Below, piece by piece: positions 1-6,688 of a stretch of DNA of 20,326 nt; positions within the stretch are counted from its first letter, which is position 1, and every line of letters starts with the position of its first letter. Where the stretch lies: assembly GCA_050693155.1 (NCBI GenBank), contig JBOGWA010000066.1:1-20326 (forward strand). The letters are read 5' to 3'. A program made the position numbers and the translations under genes. This DNA is from JBOGWA01 sp050693155. Its GTDB lineage: Bacteria; Actinomycetota; UBA4738; CALAEC01. Under the pieces are notes generated by a model. That model made no database searches and was not told the DNA's origin. It was given only the letters and a program-made list of their open reading frames with translations.

Positions 1-2
1 CG

Positions 3-1589
3 CCCACGCAGGGAAACCCCAGCCCCGCGCCCGGTGCGCCGCCGGCCGTGAGCGAGCCGGAGAAGGAAGCTCCCCAGCCAACCAGCAGATCTCCAGCCGA
101 AGCCTCCCGGCCATCATCGGCTTCCACAACGGAAGCCCCCCAACCACCCACCGGAGCTCCGGAGGCCCCTTCCGCAGCTCCGATGCAAGCGCCGATGCCT
201 CCAGCCGAGAGTCCACCGGGGCCGGTCCCCGGCGAGGGGGAACCTCGAAGTCGGCTCGAGCAGATGGTCGAGGACTATCTGCGGCGGCTCCCGGGCCACG
301 TGTCCGATCTCCTCGGAACGCACCTGCGGCTCCAGATCGAAGCCGCCCAGCAACGCACCGACAGCGCTCTCGAGCAGCTTCGATCCTCCGTTGGCACGAT
401 CGAGGAGCGCCTGTCATCTGCGCTCTCGAGCGTCACCGAGGCGACACAGGTCTTCCTCTCCGGCTCCGTTGAGGCTTACGCGAGCTCGCTTCGCAGGATC
501 AGCGAACGACTCGAATCGGTCCCGGATCAAGACGACATGGACACGGTGCGAGAGGCCGTCAAGGAGGCGATCGAGGAGGTCCGAAGCGATCTCGGATCGT
601 TCCGTCAGGCCCCGCAGCGGATCGCGGAGACGGTCAAGGCGATCAGCGAAGCTCTCGGCAGCATCGTCGAGGCGCAGGCCGGTGTGGAAGAGAAGCTGCA
701 AGAAGTCTCGGACTCCGTGAAGCCGGACTTCGACGCGTTGAACACTCTCATCGACGACACGATCGACGGCTTGAAGACTCGGATCTCCGAGACCGCGAAC
801 CAGCTTCGCTGGGAGGTCGGTCAGGGTGTCGGACCGCTTCACGAAGGATTCGAGCTCGTCCGTCAGACCCTCGCGCAGCAGCATGAGGCCCTCCGCGGCG
901 GGATCGGCCGGATCGAGTACCTGGTCGGAGCGATCGAACGCCTCGATCGTCGCCACGGATTCCGGGAGCTCGTCAAGAGCGAGGAGCAGCTCCGCAAGGA
1001 GCAGGGGGAGTGGGTGGAGCGTCTCGGCGGACTCGAGACACGGGTGGGCGAGTTCGGAGTGGAGCTTCGCCAAAAGCTGAAGGAGACCGTTGCCGGGAGC
1101 AAGGAGGTTCGCGGCAAGCTCGTCCAAGAGGTGAACCAAATCGCGAACGATCAGCTCGCAACCGCGATCCAGGAATTCCGCGGCCAGATGGATGACCTCT
1201 TCTCCCACAAGGCCGTGACATCGGCCTTTCGCGAGGTCGTCCGGACGCAGCGGGCACTGGGGAAGGCGGCCGCGGATCTCCGGCAGGATGTCGGCGAGCT
1301 TCGCGGCCAGATCGAGGGGTGGGGGAAGCCGCGCTCGGCGGCACGCCTCTCTAAGGAGGTCAAAGACCTCGACGATCGGGTCGTGCAGACCGAGGAGGCC
1401 GTGACCGGCAAGCTCGTGGATGTCGTGATGCAGCGCCTCAAGGGACTCTTCGACCGTCGCTTCGACGCGGTGGTCCAGCTTGTCGAGGTCCGGCTGCAGC
1501 AGATGCAGACCCTGCTCGAACGGCAGGAGCCTCCGCGACGCGGTCTCTTCGGCCGATCGCGCGAGAGCATCCCCCCGGAGGGCGACTAG
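3..1589 (+). CDS. Long coiled-coil protein of unknown function (5' end outside window)
   Basis: The frame is open to the left edge. A GTG at 48 could be a start, but the residues before it are the same Pro/Ala-rich kind as those after it, and no Shine-Dalgarno or -10 hexamer precedes it, so the gene probably begins upstream. From the GTG the product has 513 residues. Residues 1-65 are a disordered Pro/Ala/Ser/Glu tract. Residues 70-490 are almost entirely charged, heptad-like helix rich in Leu, Glu, Arg and Gln with no membrane segment or signal peptide. The tail is short and basic (RRGLFGRSRES). I do not recognise a catalytic domain. The pattern would suit a cytoplasmic scaffold or a cell-division or chromosome-associated coiled coil, but that is only a guess. 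A leaderless promoter for the next operon follows the stop within 30 bp. Confidence 0.8.
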   Translation, partial: PTQGNPSPAPGAPPAVSEPEKEAPQPTSRSPAEASRPSSASTTEAPQPPTGAPEAPSAAPMQAPMPPAESPPGPVPGEGEPRSRLEQMVEDYLRRLPGHVSDLLGTHLRLQIEAAQQRTDSALEQLRSSVGTIEERLSSALSSVTEATQVFLSGSVEAYASSLRRISERLESVPDQDDMDTVREAVKEAIEEVRSDLGSFRQAPQRIAETVKAISEALGSIVEAQAGVEEKLQEVSDSVKPDFDALNTLIDDTIDGLKTRISETANQLRWEVGQGVGPLHEGFELVRQTLAQQHEALRGGIGRIEYLVGAIERLDRRHGFRELVKSEEQLRKEQGEWVERLGGLETRVGEFGVELRQKLKETVAGSKEVRGKLVQEVNQIANDQLATAIQEFRGQMDDLFSHKAVTSAFREVVRTQRALGKAAADLRQDVGELRGQIEGWGKPRSAARLSKEVKDLDDRVVQTEEAVTGKLVDVVMQRLKGLFDRRFDAVVQLVEVRLQQMQTLLERQEPPRRGLFGRSRESIPPEGD

Positions 1590-1602
1590 CCTCCCTCCCG
1601 GT

Positions 1603-1608
1603 TACGAT
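1603..1608 (+). promoter_or_regulatory. Putative -10 element (TACGAT) of a leaderless promoter for the acyl-CoA operon
   Basis: TACGAT fits TANNNT and lies exactly 6 nt (GGGCCC) before the GTG at 1615, so transcription would begin at or next to the start codon. No -35 is recognisable, and no Shine-Dalgarno lies in front of the GTG. The same spacing recurs at other genes in this window. Confidence 0.5.
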
Positions 1609-1614
1609 GGGCCC

Positions 1615-2568
1615 GTGACGAGGCCCCGTCGCTCGTGTCTTTCGGTTCCGGGATCGAGCCCGAAGATGCTCGGGAAAGCCCCTTCCCTTCCCGCCGACGA
1701 GGTTTTCATGGACCTCGAGGACTCCGTCGCCCCGCTCGCGAAGGAAGAGGCTCGCGGCAACGTCGTCCAGGCGTTGAAAGAAGGCGACTGGACGGGCAAG
1801 ACCGTCGTGGTGCGGGTCAACGGTGTCTACACGAAGTGGTGCCACCGCGACGTCGCCGAGATCGTCGAGTCCGCCGGCGAGCTCGTCGACTGCATCATGA
1901 TCCCCAAAGTCGAATACGCATCCGACGTGGTCTTCGTCGCGAATCTTTTGCGGATGATCGAGGACACGATCGGGCTCGAGAAGCGGATCGGGCTCGAGGT
2001 TCAGATCGAGACGGCGCTCGGTCTCAAGAACATCAACGAGATCGCGGCGGCAAGCGATCGGATCGAGGACCTGATCCTCGGGCCGGCGGACATGAGCGCC
2101 TCGCTCGGACTGCCGACCGTCACGGCGGGGGCGCCCATTCCCGGCTACGAAGGTCTTGACCACTGGCACCACGTGCTCGTGACGATCAACATCGCGGCGC
2201 GTGCACACAGCCTTCAGTGCATCGATGGGCCGTATCTCTTGATCCACGACCTCGACGGGTTCCGCGTTGCGGCGATGCGGGCGCGAGCCCTCGGCTACGA
2301 CGGAAAGTGGGCGATCCACCCCGGCCAGGTCGAGATCCTGAACGAGGTCTTCACGCCGACCCAGGAGGAATACGACAAGGCGGAGGCCATGCTCGACGCC
2401 TACCGGCACGCCACCGAGGTCGAGCTCCTCGGGGCCGTGATGTTCGGAAACGAGATGATCGATGAGGCGAGCCGGAAGATGGCGGAGCAGCTTGCCGCCC
2501 GGGGGCGCGCGGCAGGCCTCTCGCGAACGAAGACCCTCGAAGACTTCCAAAAGGAATTCTCCTCATGA
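1615..2568 (+). CDS. HpcH/HpaI aldolase family CoA-ester lyase (malyl-CoA / beta-methylmalyl-CoA / citramalyl-CoA lyase type)
   Basis: The 317-residue product is a CitE-like lyase that would cleave a 3-hydroxyacyl-CoA such as malyl-, methylmalyl- or citramalyl-CoA into acetyl- or propionyl-CoA plus a 2-oxoacid, in the cytoplasm. Visible features are the N-terminal RSCLSVPGSSPKML, the MDLEDS strand at 32-37, the CoA/phosphate-contact VRVNG at 67-70, the Mg ligands Glu132 (QIETALGL) and Asp159 (GPADMSAS), and KWAIHPGQ near 231. Length and the C-terminal NEVFTPTQ segment resemble Rhodobacter-type Mcl1 more than short mycobacterial CitE. The GTG at 1615 is chosen because it sits just before the conserved RSxLxVPG strand and 6 nt after a -10 hexamer; the longer open frame back to 1480 overlaps the upstream gene. 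Its stop overlaps the dehydrogenase start (ATGA). The exact substrate is not determined. Confidence 0.9.
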   Translation: MTRPRRSCLSVPGSSPKMLGKAPSLPADEVFMDLEDSVAPLAKEEARGNVVQALKEGDWTGKTVVVRVNGVYTKWCHRDVAEIVESAGELVDCIMIPKVEYASDVVFVANLLRMIEDTIGLEKRIGLEVQIETALGLKNINEIAAASDRIEDLILGPADMSASLGLPTVTAGAPIPGYEGLDHWHHVLVTINIAARAHSLQCIDGPYLLIHDLDGFRVAAMRARALGYDGKWAIHPGQVEILNEVFTPTQEEYDKAEAMLDAYRHATEVELLGAVMFGNEMIDEASRKMAEQLAARGRAAGLSRTKTLEDFQKEFSS

Positions 2569-3743
2569 ACCTTGTCGAGCTCTCCGACGATCAACGGGAA
2601 GTCATCCGAACTGTCCGGGACTTCGTCGACCAGGAGGTCATCCCGGTCGCCGACGAGATGGAGCACCGCGACGAGTTCCCCGACAAGATCGTCGAGCAGA
2701 TGAAGGAGATGGGTCTGTTCGGCCTGACCGTTCCGGAGGAGCACGGGGGGGCCGGGATGGACCTCATGACGTACGCGCTCGTCGTCACCGAGCTCTCGCG
2801 CGGGTGGATGAGCCTCTCCGGGATCGTGAACACGCATTTCATGGCCGTGTACCTCCTCACGAAGCACGGGACCGACGGGCAGAGGGAGCGCTGGCTTCCG
2901 CGGATGGCGACCGGCGAGCTCCGGGCGGCGCTCTCGATGTCGGAGCCCGGCGCCGGTTCGGACGTCCAGTCGATCGCGTGCAAGGCGATCAGGGACGGCG
3001 ACGAGTACGTCGTGAACGGCCAGAAGATGTGGGTCACGAACGGGCTTCGCGCGGGACTCGTCGTTCTGCTCTGCAAGACCGACCCGGATGCCGATCCGCC
3101 GCACCGTGGGATGAGCCTCCTCTACGTCGAGAAGGAGCCGGGCGCGCAGAAGCAGGACGGTCTCACGATTCCCCCAGACATCGAGAAGATGGGCTACCAC
3201 GGTGTCGAGACGACCGAGCTCGTCTTCGAAGATCATCGGGTTCCCGCTGCGAACCTTCTTGGCGGTGAGGAAGGGCGCGGATTCCAGCAGGTCATGGACG
3301 GGATCGAGGTCGGACGGGTGAACGTTTCCGCGAGAGCGGTTGGTCTTGCGACGCGGGCGTTCGAGGAGGCGATCCGCTACGCGCAGGAGCGGGAGGCGTT
3401 CGGGAAGCCGATAGCCCAGCATCAGATGATCCAGGAGAAGCTCGCCGACATGGGGACGAAGCTCGAGGCGGCCCGGTTGATGTTGCTTTCGGCCGCGAAG
3501 AAGAAGTCGGCGGGGGAGCGAGCGGACCTCGAGGCCGGGATGGCGAAGTACTTCTGCTCCGAGGCCTGCCACGAGATCGTGACCGAGGCGCTTCGGGTGC
3601 ACGGCGGGTACGGCTACTCGAAGGAGTTCACGATCGAGCGGCTCTACCGGGACGCGCCATTCCTTTTGATCGGTGAGGGAACCAGCGAGATCCAGAAGAT
3701 CGTCATCGCCCGTCAGCTCCTCGAACGCCACAAGGCTGAATAG
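2565..3743 (+). CDS. Acyl-CoA dehydrogenase
   Basis: This is a full-length (392 residues) FAD-dependent acyl-CoA dehydrogenase that would introduce an alpha-beta double bond into an acyl-CoA and pass electrons to ETF. Signature 1 is ALSMSEPGAGSD at 122-133. Signature 2 is in the C-terminal GGYGYSKEFTIERLYRD region. The catalytic base is probably Glu371 in IGEGTSEIQ, the position used by short/medium-chain and 2-methylacyl-type enzymes; isovaleryl-CoA dehydrogenases use another position. The ATG at 2565 overlaps the lyase stop and has an AAGGA Shine-Dalgarno at 2551-2555, so the two are translationally coupled. The neighbours resemble the actinobacterial citE-maoC-fadE19 set, so a branched-chain or itaconate-related acyl-CoA is a reasonable substrate guess. 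Confidence 0.95.
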   Translation: MNLVELSDDQREVIRTVRDFVDQEVIPVADEMEHRDEFPDKIVEQMKEMGLFGLTVPEEHGGAGMDLMTYALVVTELSRGWMSLSGIVNTHFMAVYLLTKHGTDGQRERWLPRMATGELRAALSMSEPGAGSDVQSIACKAIRDGDEYVVNGQKMWVTNGLRAGLVVLLCKTDPDADPPHRGMSLLYVEKEPGAQKQDGLTIPPDIEKMGYHGVETTELVFEDHRVPAANLLGGEEGRGFQQVMDGIEVGRVNVSARAVGLATRAFEEAIRYAQEREAFGKPIAQHQMIQEKLADMGTKLEAARLMLLSAAKKKSAGERADLEAGMAKYFCSEACHEIVTEALRVHGGYGYSKEFTIERLYRDAPFLLIGEGTSEIQKIVIARQLLERHKAE

Positions 3744-3747
3744 CGGC

Positions 3748-4212
3748 ATGGGAGAGGCGCGGCCGTTCGGGCGGTACCTCGAGGACTTCGAGGTCGGTGA
3801 TGTCTACAAGCACTGGCCGGGGAAGACGATCACCGAGGCAGACGATCACCTGTTCTGCGCGATCACGTGGAACCATCATCCGCTGCACACGAACCAGCAC
3901 TTCGCGGAGACCGAGACCGAGTTCAAGCGGAACGTCGTCGTCGGGAACCTCGTCTACTCCCTCGCGCTCGGCATGAGCGTGCCGGACGTCTCCGGGAGAG
4001 CGATCGCGAACCTCGAAGTGGAGTCGCTGAAACACACCGCGCCGATGTTCCACGGCGACACGCTGTACGCGGAAACGACCGTCCTCGACGTGAAAGAGTC
4101 CAAGTCCAAGCCCGACCGCGGCGTCGTGACGGTCGAGACGCGCGGATACAACCAGGACGGTGTGGAGGTCCTCTTTTTCAGGAGGAAGGTTCTAGTCCCC
4201 AGACGGGGGTAG
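3748..4212 (+). CDS. MaoC-family hot-dog dehydratase/hydratase
   Basis: The 154-residue product is a single hot-dog MaoC domain that would hydrate an enoyl-CoA, plausibly the product of the adjoining dehydrogenase, or dehydrate a hydroxyacyl-CoA made for the lyase. It starts 4 nt after the dehydrogenase stop, so the three genes form one operon. The hydratase motif reads N42-HHPL-H47 in WNHHPLHTN. Canonical R-specific hydratases have D-x4-H, so the catalytic Asp position is Asn here. I believe this Asn variant is shared by the MaoC proteins next to CitE in actinobacteria, but that is from memory. VVVGNLVYSLALG supplies the hydratase helix. The ATG at 3748 fits the family N-terminus (YLEDFEVGD). 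The last 21 bp overlap the convergent gene. Confidence 0.92.
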   Translation: MGEARPFGRYLEDFEVGDVYKHWPGKTITEADDHLFCAITWNHHPLHTNQHFAETETEFKRNVVVGNLVYSLALGMSVPDVSGRAIANLEVESLKHTAPMFHGDTLYAETTVLDVKESKSKPDRGVVTVETRGYNQDGVEVLFFRRKVLVPRRG

Positions 4213-4905
4213 CCCACCAGGGGAGTGCTGACCGTGAGCAGCGCCGGCCGAGCCGCCAGCCGGAGAACGGCGACGTGAGCCCGTCGCGGTGATCAGAGCG
4301 AGCGCCCCGAGCCCAAGCGCTACCCACGTCCACAGATCGGTCCCGCCCGAGCCGTCCCCACTGAGCGCCTCGATCCGCTCGCTGAGGCGATCGGTTCGGC
4401 GCTCGAGCGCTTCGGCCAGTTGCGCGTTGCTTGGATCCTGCGCGGGGAATGAGATCTCTGCCGGATCTTCGATCGGATCGAAAGTGTCCGGGCCCGACGA
4501 GAACTCCTCGTCGAACTCTTCCCCCTGAACCGTCCCGGTGAAGCGGAACGTGTAATCCCCGGCGCGCGTCGGGAGGAAAGAGGCACGGTAATCGCCGGGC
4601 TCGCCGAACACGCCGACGACGAAGTCGGGTCCCATGGTGAGCGTCGTGCTCTCTTCACCGAAAATCACCTCGACCTCGAGGTCCACGCCCTTGACGACCG
4701 GCTGGCCCCCACGGCTCAGGATGAGCTGCGCGCTGTTGATCGTCCCCGCGAAGGCCGGTTCCGTCCCCCAGCCGACGACGGCTTCCAGATTTCCCAGGCG
4801 CCGCTCCTCGTGGGCTGCCGAAAAGCCGGCGAGGGGACCGAGAAGGAGCGTTCCCGCTCCGAGGAGAAATAGGCCGGGACGAAAAAGGACTCGAAGCCTT
4901 CGCAT
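4192..4905 (-). CDS. Secreted, membrane-anchored YtkA/CopC-like protein, probably copper-associated
   Basis: The 237-residue product has an N-terminal signal peptide (MRRLRVLFRPGLFLLGAG, cleavage near FSAAHE), leaving a His-containing mature N-terminus. An immunoglobulin-like beta domain follows (about 32-145), with the phrase PTRAGDYTFRFTGTVQG typical of YtkA/FixH/CopC-type periplasmic domains. A short coiled segment (165-185), a membrane helix (DLWTWVALGLGALALI) and a basic, His-containing tail follow. I recall such proteins near copper and cytochrome-oxidase genes in actinobacteria. Two other copper genes on this strand (6271-8668) support that role, but no metal site is proven. The 3' end overlaps maoC by 21 bp. 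The ATG has no Shine-Dalgarno; a GATAAT lies 11 nt upstream, suggesting a very short leader. Confidence 0.8.
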   Translation of the reverse strand: MRRLRVLFRPGLFLLGAGTLLLGPLAGFSAAHEERRLGNLEAVVGWGTEPAFAGTINSAQLILSRGGQPVVKGVDLEVEVIFGEESTTLTMGPDFVVGVFGEPGDYRASFLPTRAGDYTFRFTGTVQGEEFDEEFSSGPDTFDPIEDPAEISFPAQDPSNAQLAEALERRTDRLSERIEALSGDGSGGTDLWTWVALGLGALALITATGSRRRSPAGGSAGAAHGQHSPGGLPPSGD

Positions 4906-4916
4906 GGAGATGGGAG

Positions 4917-4922
4917 ATTATC
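4917..4922 (-). promoter_or_regulatory. Putative -10 element (GATAAT) for the minus-strand YtkA/CopC-like gene
   Basis: Read on the minus strand the hexamer is GATAAT, one mismatch from TATAAT, 11 nt before the ATG at 4905. No -35 and no Shine-Dalgarno are visible, so any leader would be about 4-5 nt. Confidence 0.45.
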
Positions 4923-4947
4923 GCAACTCGAAACGATCGCGAAGCGG

Positions 4948-4953
4948 CATAAT
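4948..4953 (+). promoter_or_regulatory. Putative -10 element (CATAAT) for the Calx-beta gene
   Basis: CATAAT, one mismatch from TATAAT, lies 12 nt before the ATG at 4966 and would give a leader of about 5-6 nt. It shares the 60-bp divergent region 4906-4965 with the opposing GATAAT. No clear -35 was found. Confidence 0.4.
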
Positions 4954-4965
4954 GGCGAGAGATCA

Positions 4966-6231
4966 ATGATCCTTCGTGGTCGAACGGCTCTCGCCGTTTG
5001 CCTGGTGGCGAGCGGGATCGTGCTCGTGGGGACTCCGTCCAAAGCCTGCGCCAACGAGCACGTGGGGATCACGCTGGGCAGCTTCCCCCCGGAGGCGCTG
5101 TCTCGACCGTTCTACTGGACTGAGGAGAGCAGCGGGAGCGTCTCCTTCGTAATCCGCGCCTACGACTTCAGCGATGCGTGCATCCCGTCGAGCGCGTCGG
5201 TTGCGTACGAAACGGCCGACGATACGGCCATGACGATCACCGACTACATCCCCGCGACGGGCCGGACCGCGGTGTTGACGGACCCGCGCCACACGGGAAA
5301 CGACGCGCAGCCGGTTCCCGTGACCCTTGTCGATGACGTCGTTCCGGAGGCGCCCGTCGAGATCATCGACGTCTCCCTTAGCGCCCCTCAGGGCGGTCGC
5401 CTCCTCGACCCGACCCTTGCCTACCTCTACGTGGTGGACGACGACGCGCTCATGACGGAGGTGTCCCTCGACGGGGCCGACTACGAGCAGAGCGAGTTCT
5501 ACGGAGATACACGAGGTGGAGTCCCGGTGTTTCGCGGTGGGCCGGCGACGGCTCCGACGACCGTACGCTACGAGATTCGCCCCGGGCCCGCGCCAGCGGC
5601 GAGGCCGAACAAGGACTTTCAGGCGTTCGCCACCGGGAGCGTCCGGTTCGAGCCCTCACAGCGGGTGGCGTTGATCCCGCTGACGATCAAAAACGATCTC
5701 GAAGCCGAGCCCGACGAGAAGCTCACGGTGACACTGACGGGCGCTGATGGGGCGACCGTCCTCGACCCGTCGACGATGAAGTTCACGATCCTCGACAACG
5801 AGGAGCGCGTCCCTCCGGCGAGCCGGCTCCACCATCCCAGGCAGAACCTCCGATACACGCCGGACGACTACCGGATCCGCGAGATTCACGTCTTTACCGA
5901 CGACGAAGCGGAGCCCGGCTCGGTCGTTTCGGGGACCATCGAATCAAACCTTGGTCTTCGGAAGAACCTCATCGACGGTTCCTGCGAATGGTGGAGCGGA
6001 AATGCCTGGGTTGCCCGCGGTTGTTCCAAGATTCTGTGGTTGAAGATGCGCTTGGACGACCCGGACTTCTTCATCTACCGTCTGGGCAAGAACGTCCTCA
6101 CCCCCAGCGTCGGGACCGAGATTCGGAACTACACGGGATACTCACGCGCGATCGACGGGGCGGGAAACAAGGAGCGAAAGCTCGAGAAGGCGCGAAACTA
6201 CAACACCTTCGAGGTCAAACCAAAGCGTTGA
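4966..6231 (+). CDS. Secreted Calx-beta domain protein
   Basis: The 421-residue product begins with a signal peptide (TALAVCLVASGIVLVGTPSKACA, split here as TALAVCLVASG and IVLVGTPSKACA; cleavage near residue 29-30). Two Calx-beta repeats follow. The first (about 45-160) ends in LAYLYVVDDDA. The second (about 165-280) has the classic EPDEKLTVTLTGADGA and FTILDNEE ending, whose acidic loops bind calcium in known family members. Residues 285-421 form a Trp/Tyr-rich, basic C-terminal region (CEWWSGNAWVARGCSK) that I do not recognise; its two Cys could pair. It is probably an exported calcium-binding adhesive or structural protein. It stands alone on the plus strand between minus-strand copper genes, and its stop faces the cupredoxin stop 39 bp away. 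Confidence 0.85.
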   Translation: MILRGRTALAVCLVASGIVLVGTPSKACANEHVGITLGSFPPEALSRPFYWTEESSGSVSFVIRAYDFSDACIPSSASVAYETADDTAMTITDYIPATGRTAVLTDPRHTGNDAQPVPVTLVDDVVPEAPVEIIDVSLSAPQGGRLLDPTLAYLYVVDDDALMTEVSLDGADYEQSEFYGDTRGGVPVFRGGPATAPTTVRYEIRPGPAPAARPNKDFQAFATGSVRFEPSQRVALIPLTIKNDLEAEPDEKLTVTLTGADGATVLDPSTMKFTILDNEERVPPASRLHHPRQNLRYTPDDYRIREIHVFTDDEAEPGSVVSGTIESNLGLRKNLIDGSCEWWSGNAWVARGCSKILWLKMRLDDPDFFIYRLGKNVLTPSVGTEIRNYTGYSRAIDGAGNKERKLEKARNYNTFEVKPKR

Positions 6232-6270
6232 GTGGGCGGCCGGCTCACACCGACCGACGACGACCCAAGC

Positions 6271-6633
6271 TCAGTTGAAGACGTGGACGAGGCCGCACAT
6301 CCCCTGGCACTTTCCGTCCACGATCCCCGAGTGGATCTTGCACCGGTACTTGAAGGTGTCCACTTTCGTGAAGCGGAATGACGTCTTCTCGCCGGGGCTC
6401 AGCTTGTCCGCATGGTTCCAACCTCCGCCGTACGAGGTCATGTCGTGCTTCACGGAGTCGGTGTTCTTCCAGATGACGGTGTCGCCCTTTCCGATGTAGG
6501 TGTGAAACGGTTTCCACTTGTCTTTCGAGGTTGTCTTGATCGTGGCGGTCGCAGCCAGGACGTCCGATGGAGTCAGGAATACGAGAAGGCTCGCCGCGAG
6601 CGCGGGTGCGAGAAAGCGCCGGAGGATATTCAT
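6271..6633 (-). CDS. Secreted cupredoxin (plastocyanin/azurin-like blue copper protein)
   Basis: The 120-residue product has a signal peptide (cleavage near VLAA, residue 27-29) and one cupredoxin fold. The likely type-1 copper ligands are His63 (VKHDMT), Cys98 (YRCKIH), His101 and Met112 (QGMCG). The loop between His101 and Met112 is 10 residues; in plastocyanin the motif is C-x2-H-x4-M. The longer loop carries two extra cysteines (109 and 113 flank Met112) that could form a disulfide near the metal. It lies 55 nt downstream of the CopC-CopD gene on the same strand and may be co-transcribed, though a TAGAAT hexamer 9 nt before its ATG suggests its own near-leaderless promoter. It would act as an extracytoplasmic electron carrier or copper chaperone. 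Confidence 0.88.
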   Translation of the reverse strand: MNILRRFLAPALAASLLVFLTPSDVLAATATIKTTSKDKWKPFHTYIGKGDTVIWKNTDSVKHDMTSYGGGWNHADKLSPGEKTSFRFTKVDTFKYRCKIHSGIVDGKCQGMCGLVHVFN

Positions 6634-6642
6634 CCGAGTCCT

Positions 6643-6648
6643 ATTCTA
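6643..6648 (-). promoter_or_regulatory. Putative -10 element (TAGAAT) for the cupredoxin gene
   Basis: On the minus strand TAGAAT matches the TANNNT consensus 9 nt before the ATG at 6633, predicting a 2-3 nt leader. An AGGA lies between it and the ATG, so a Shine-Dalgarno on a longer transcript from copCD is also possible. Confidence 0.4.
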
Positions 6649-6688
6649 ATTCTGCGCCCCCGAATTGGTGACCTTCCGTGTTGAGCGT

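Noticed and set aside
1607..1609. ATG at 1607 as the lyase start
   Set aside because: It is out of frame with the lyase; it overlaps the putative -10 instead.
2400..3749. 449-residue open frame on the minus strand
   Set aside because: It is antisense to the well-supported acyl-CoA dehydrogenase, has shadow-type Arg/Leu/Asp composition and no recognisable domain. High GC makes such frames common.
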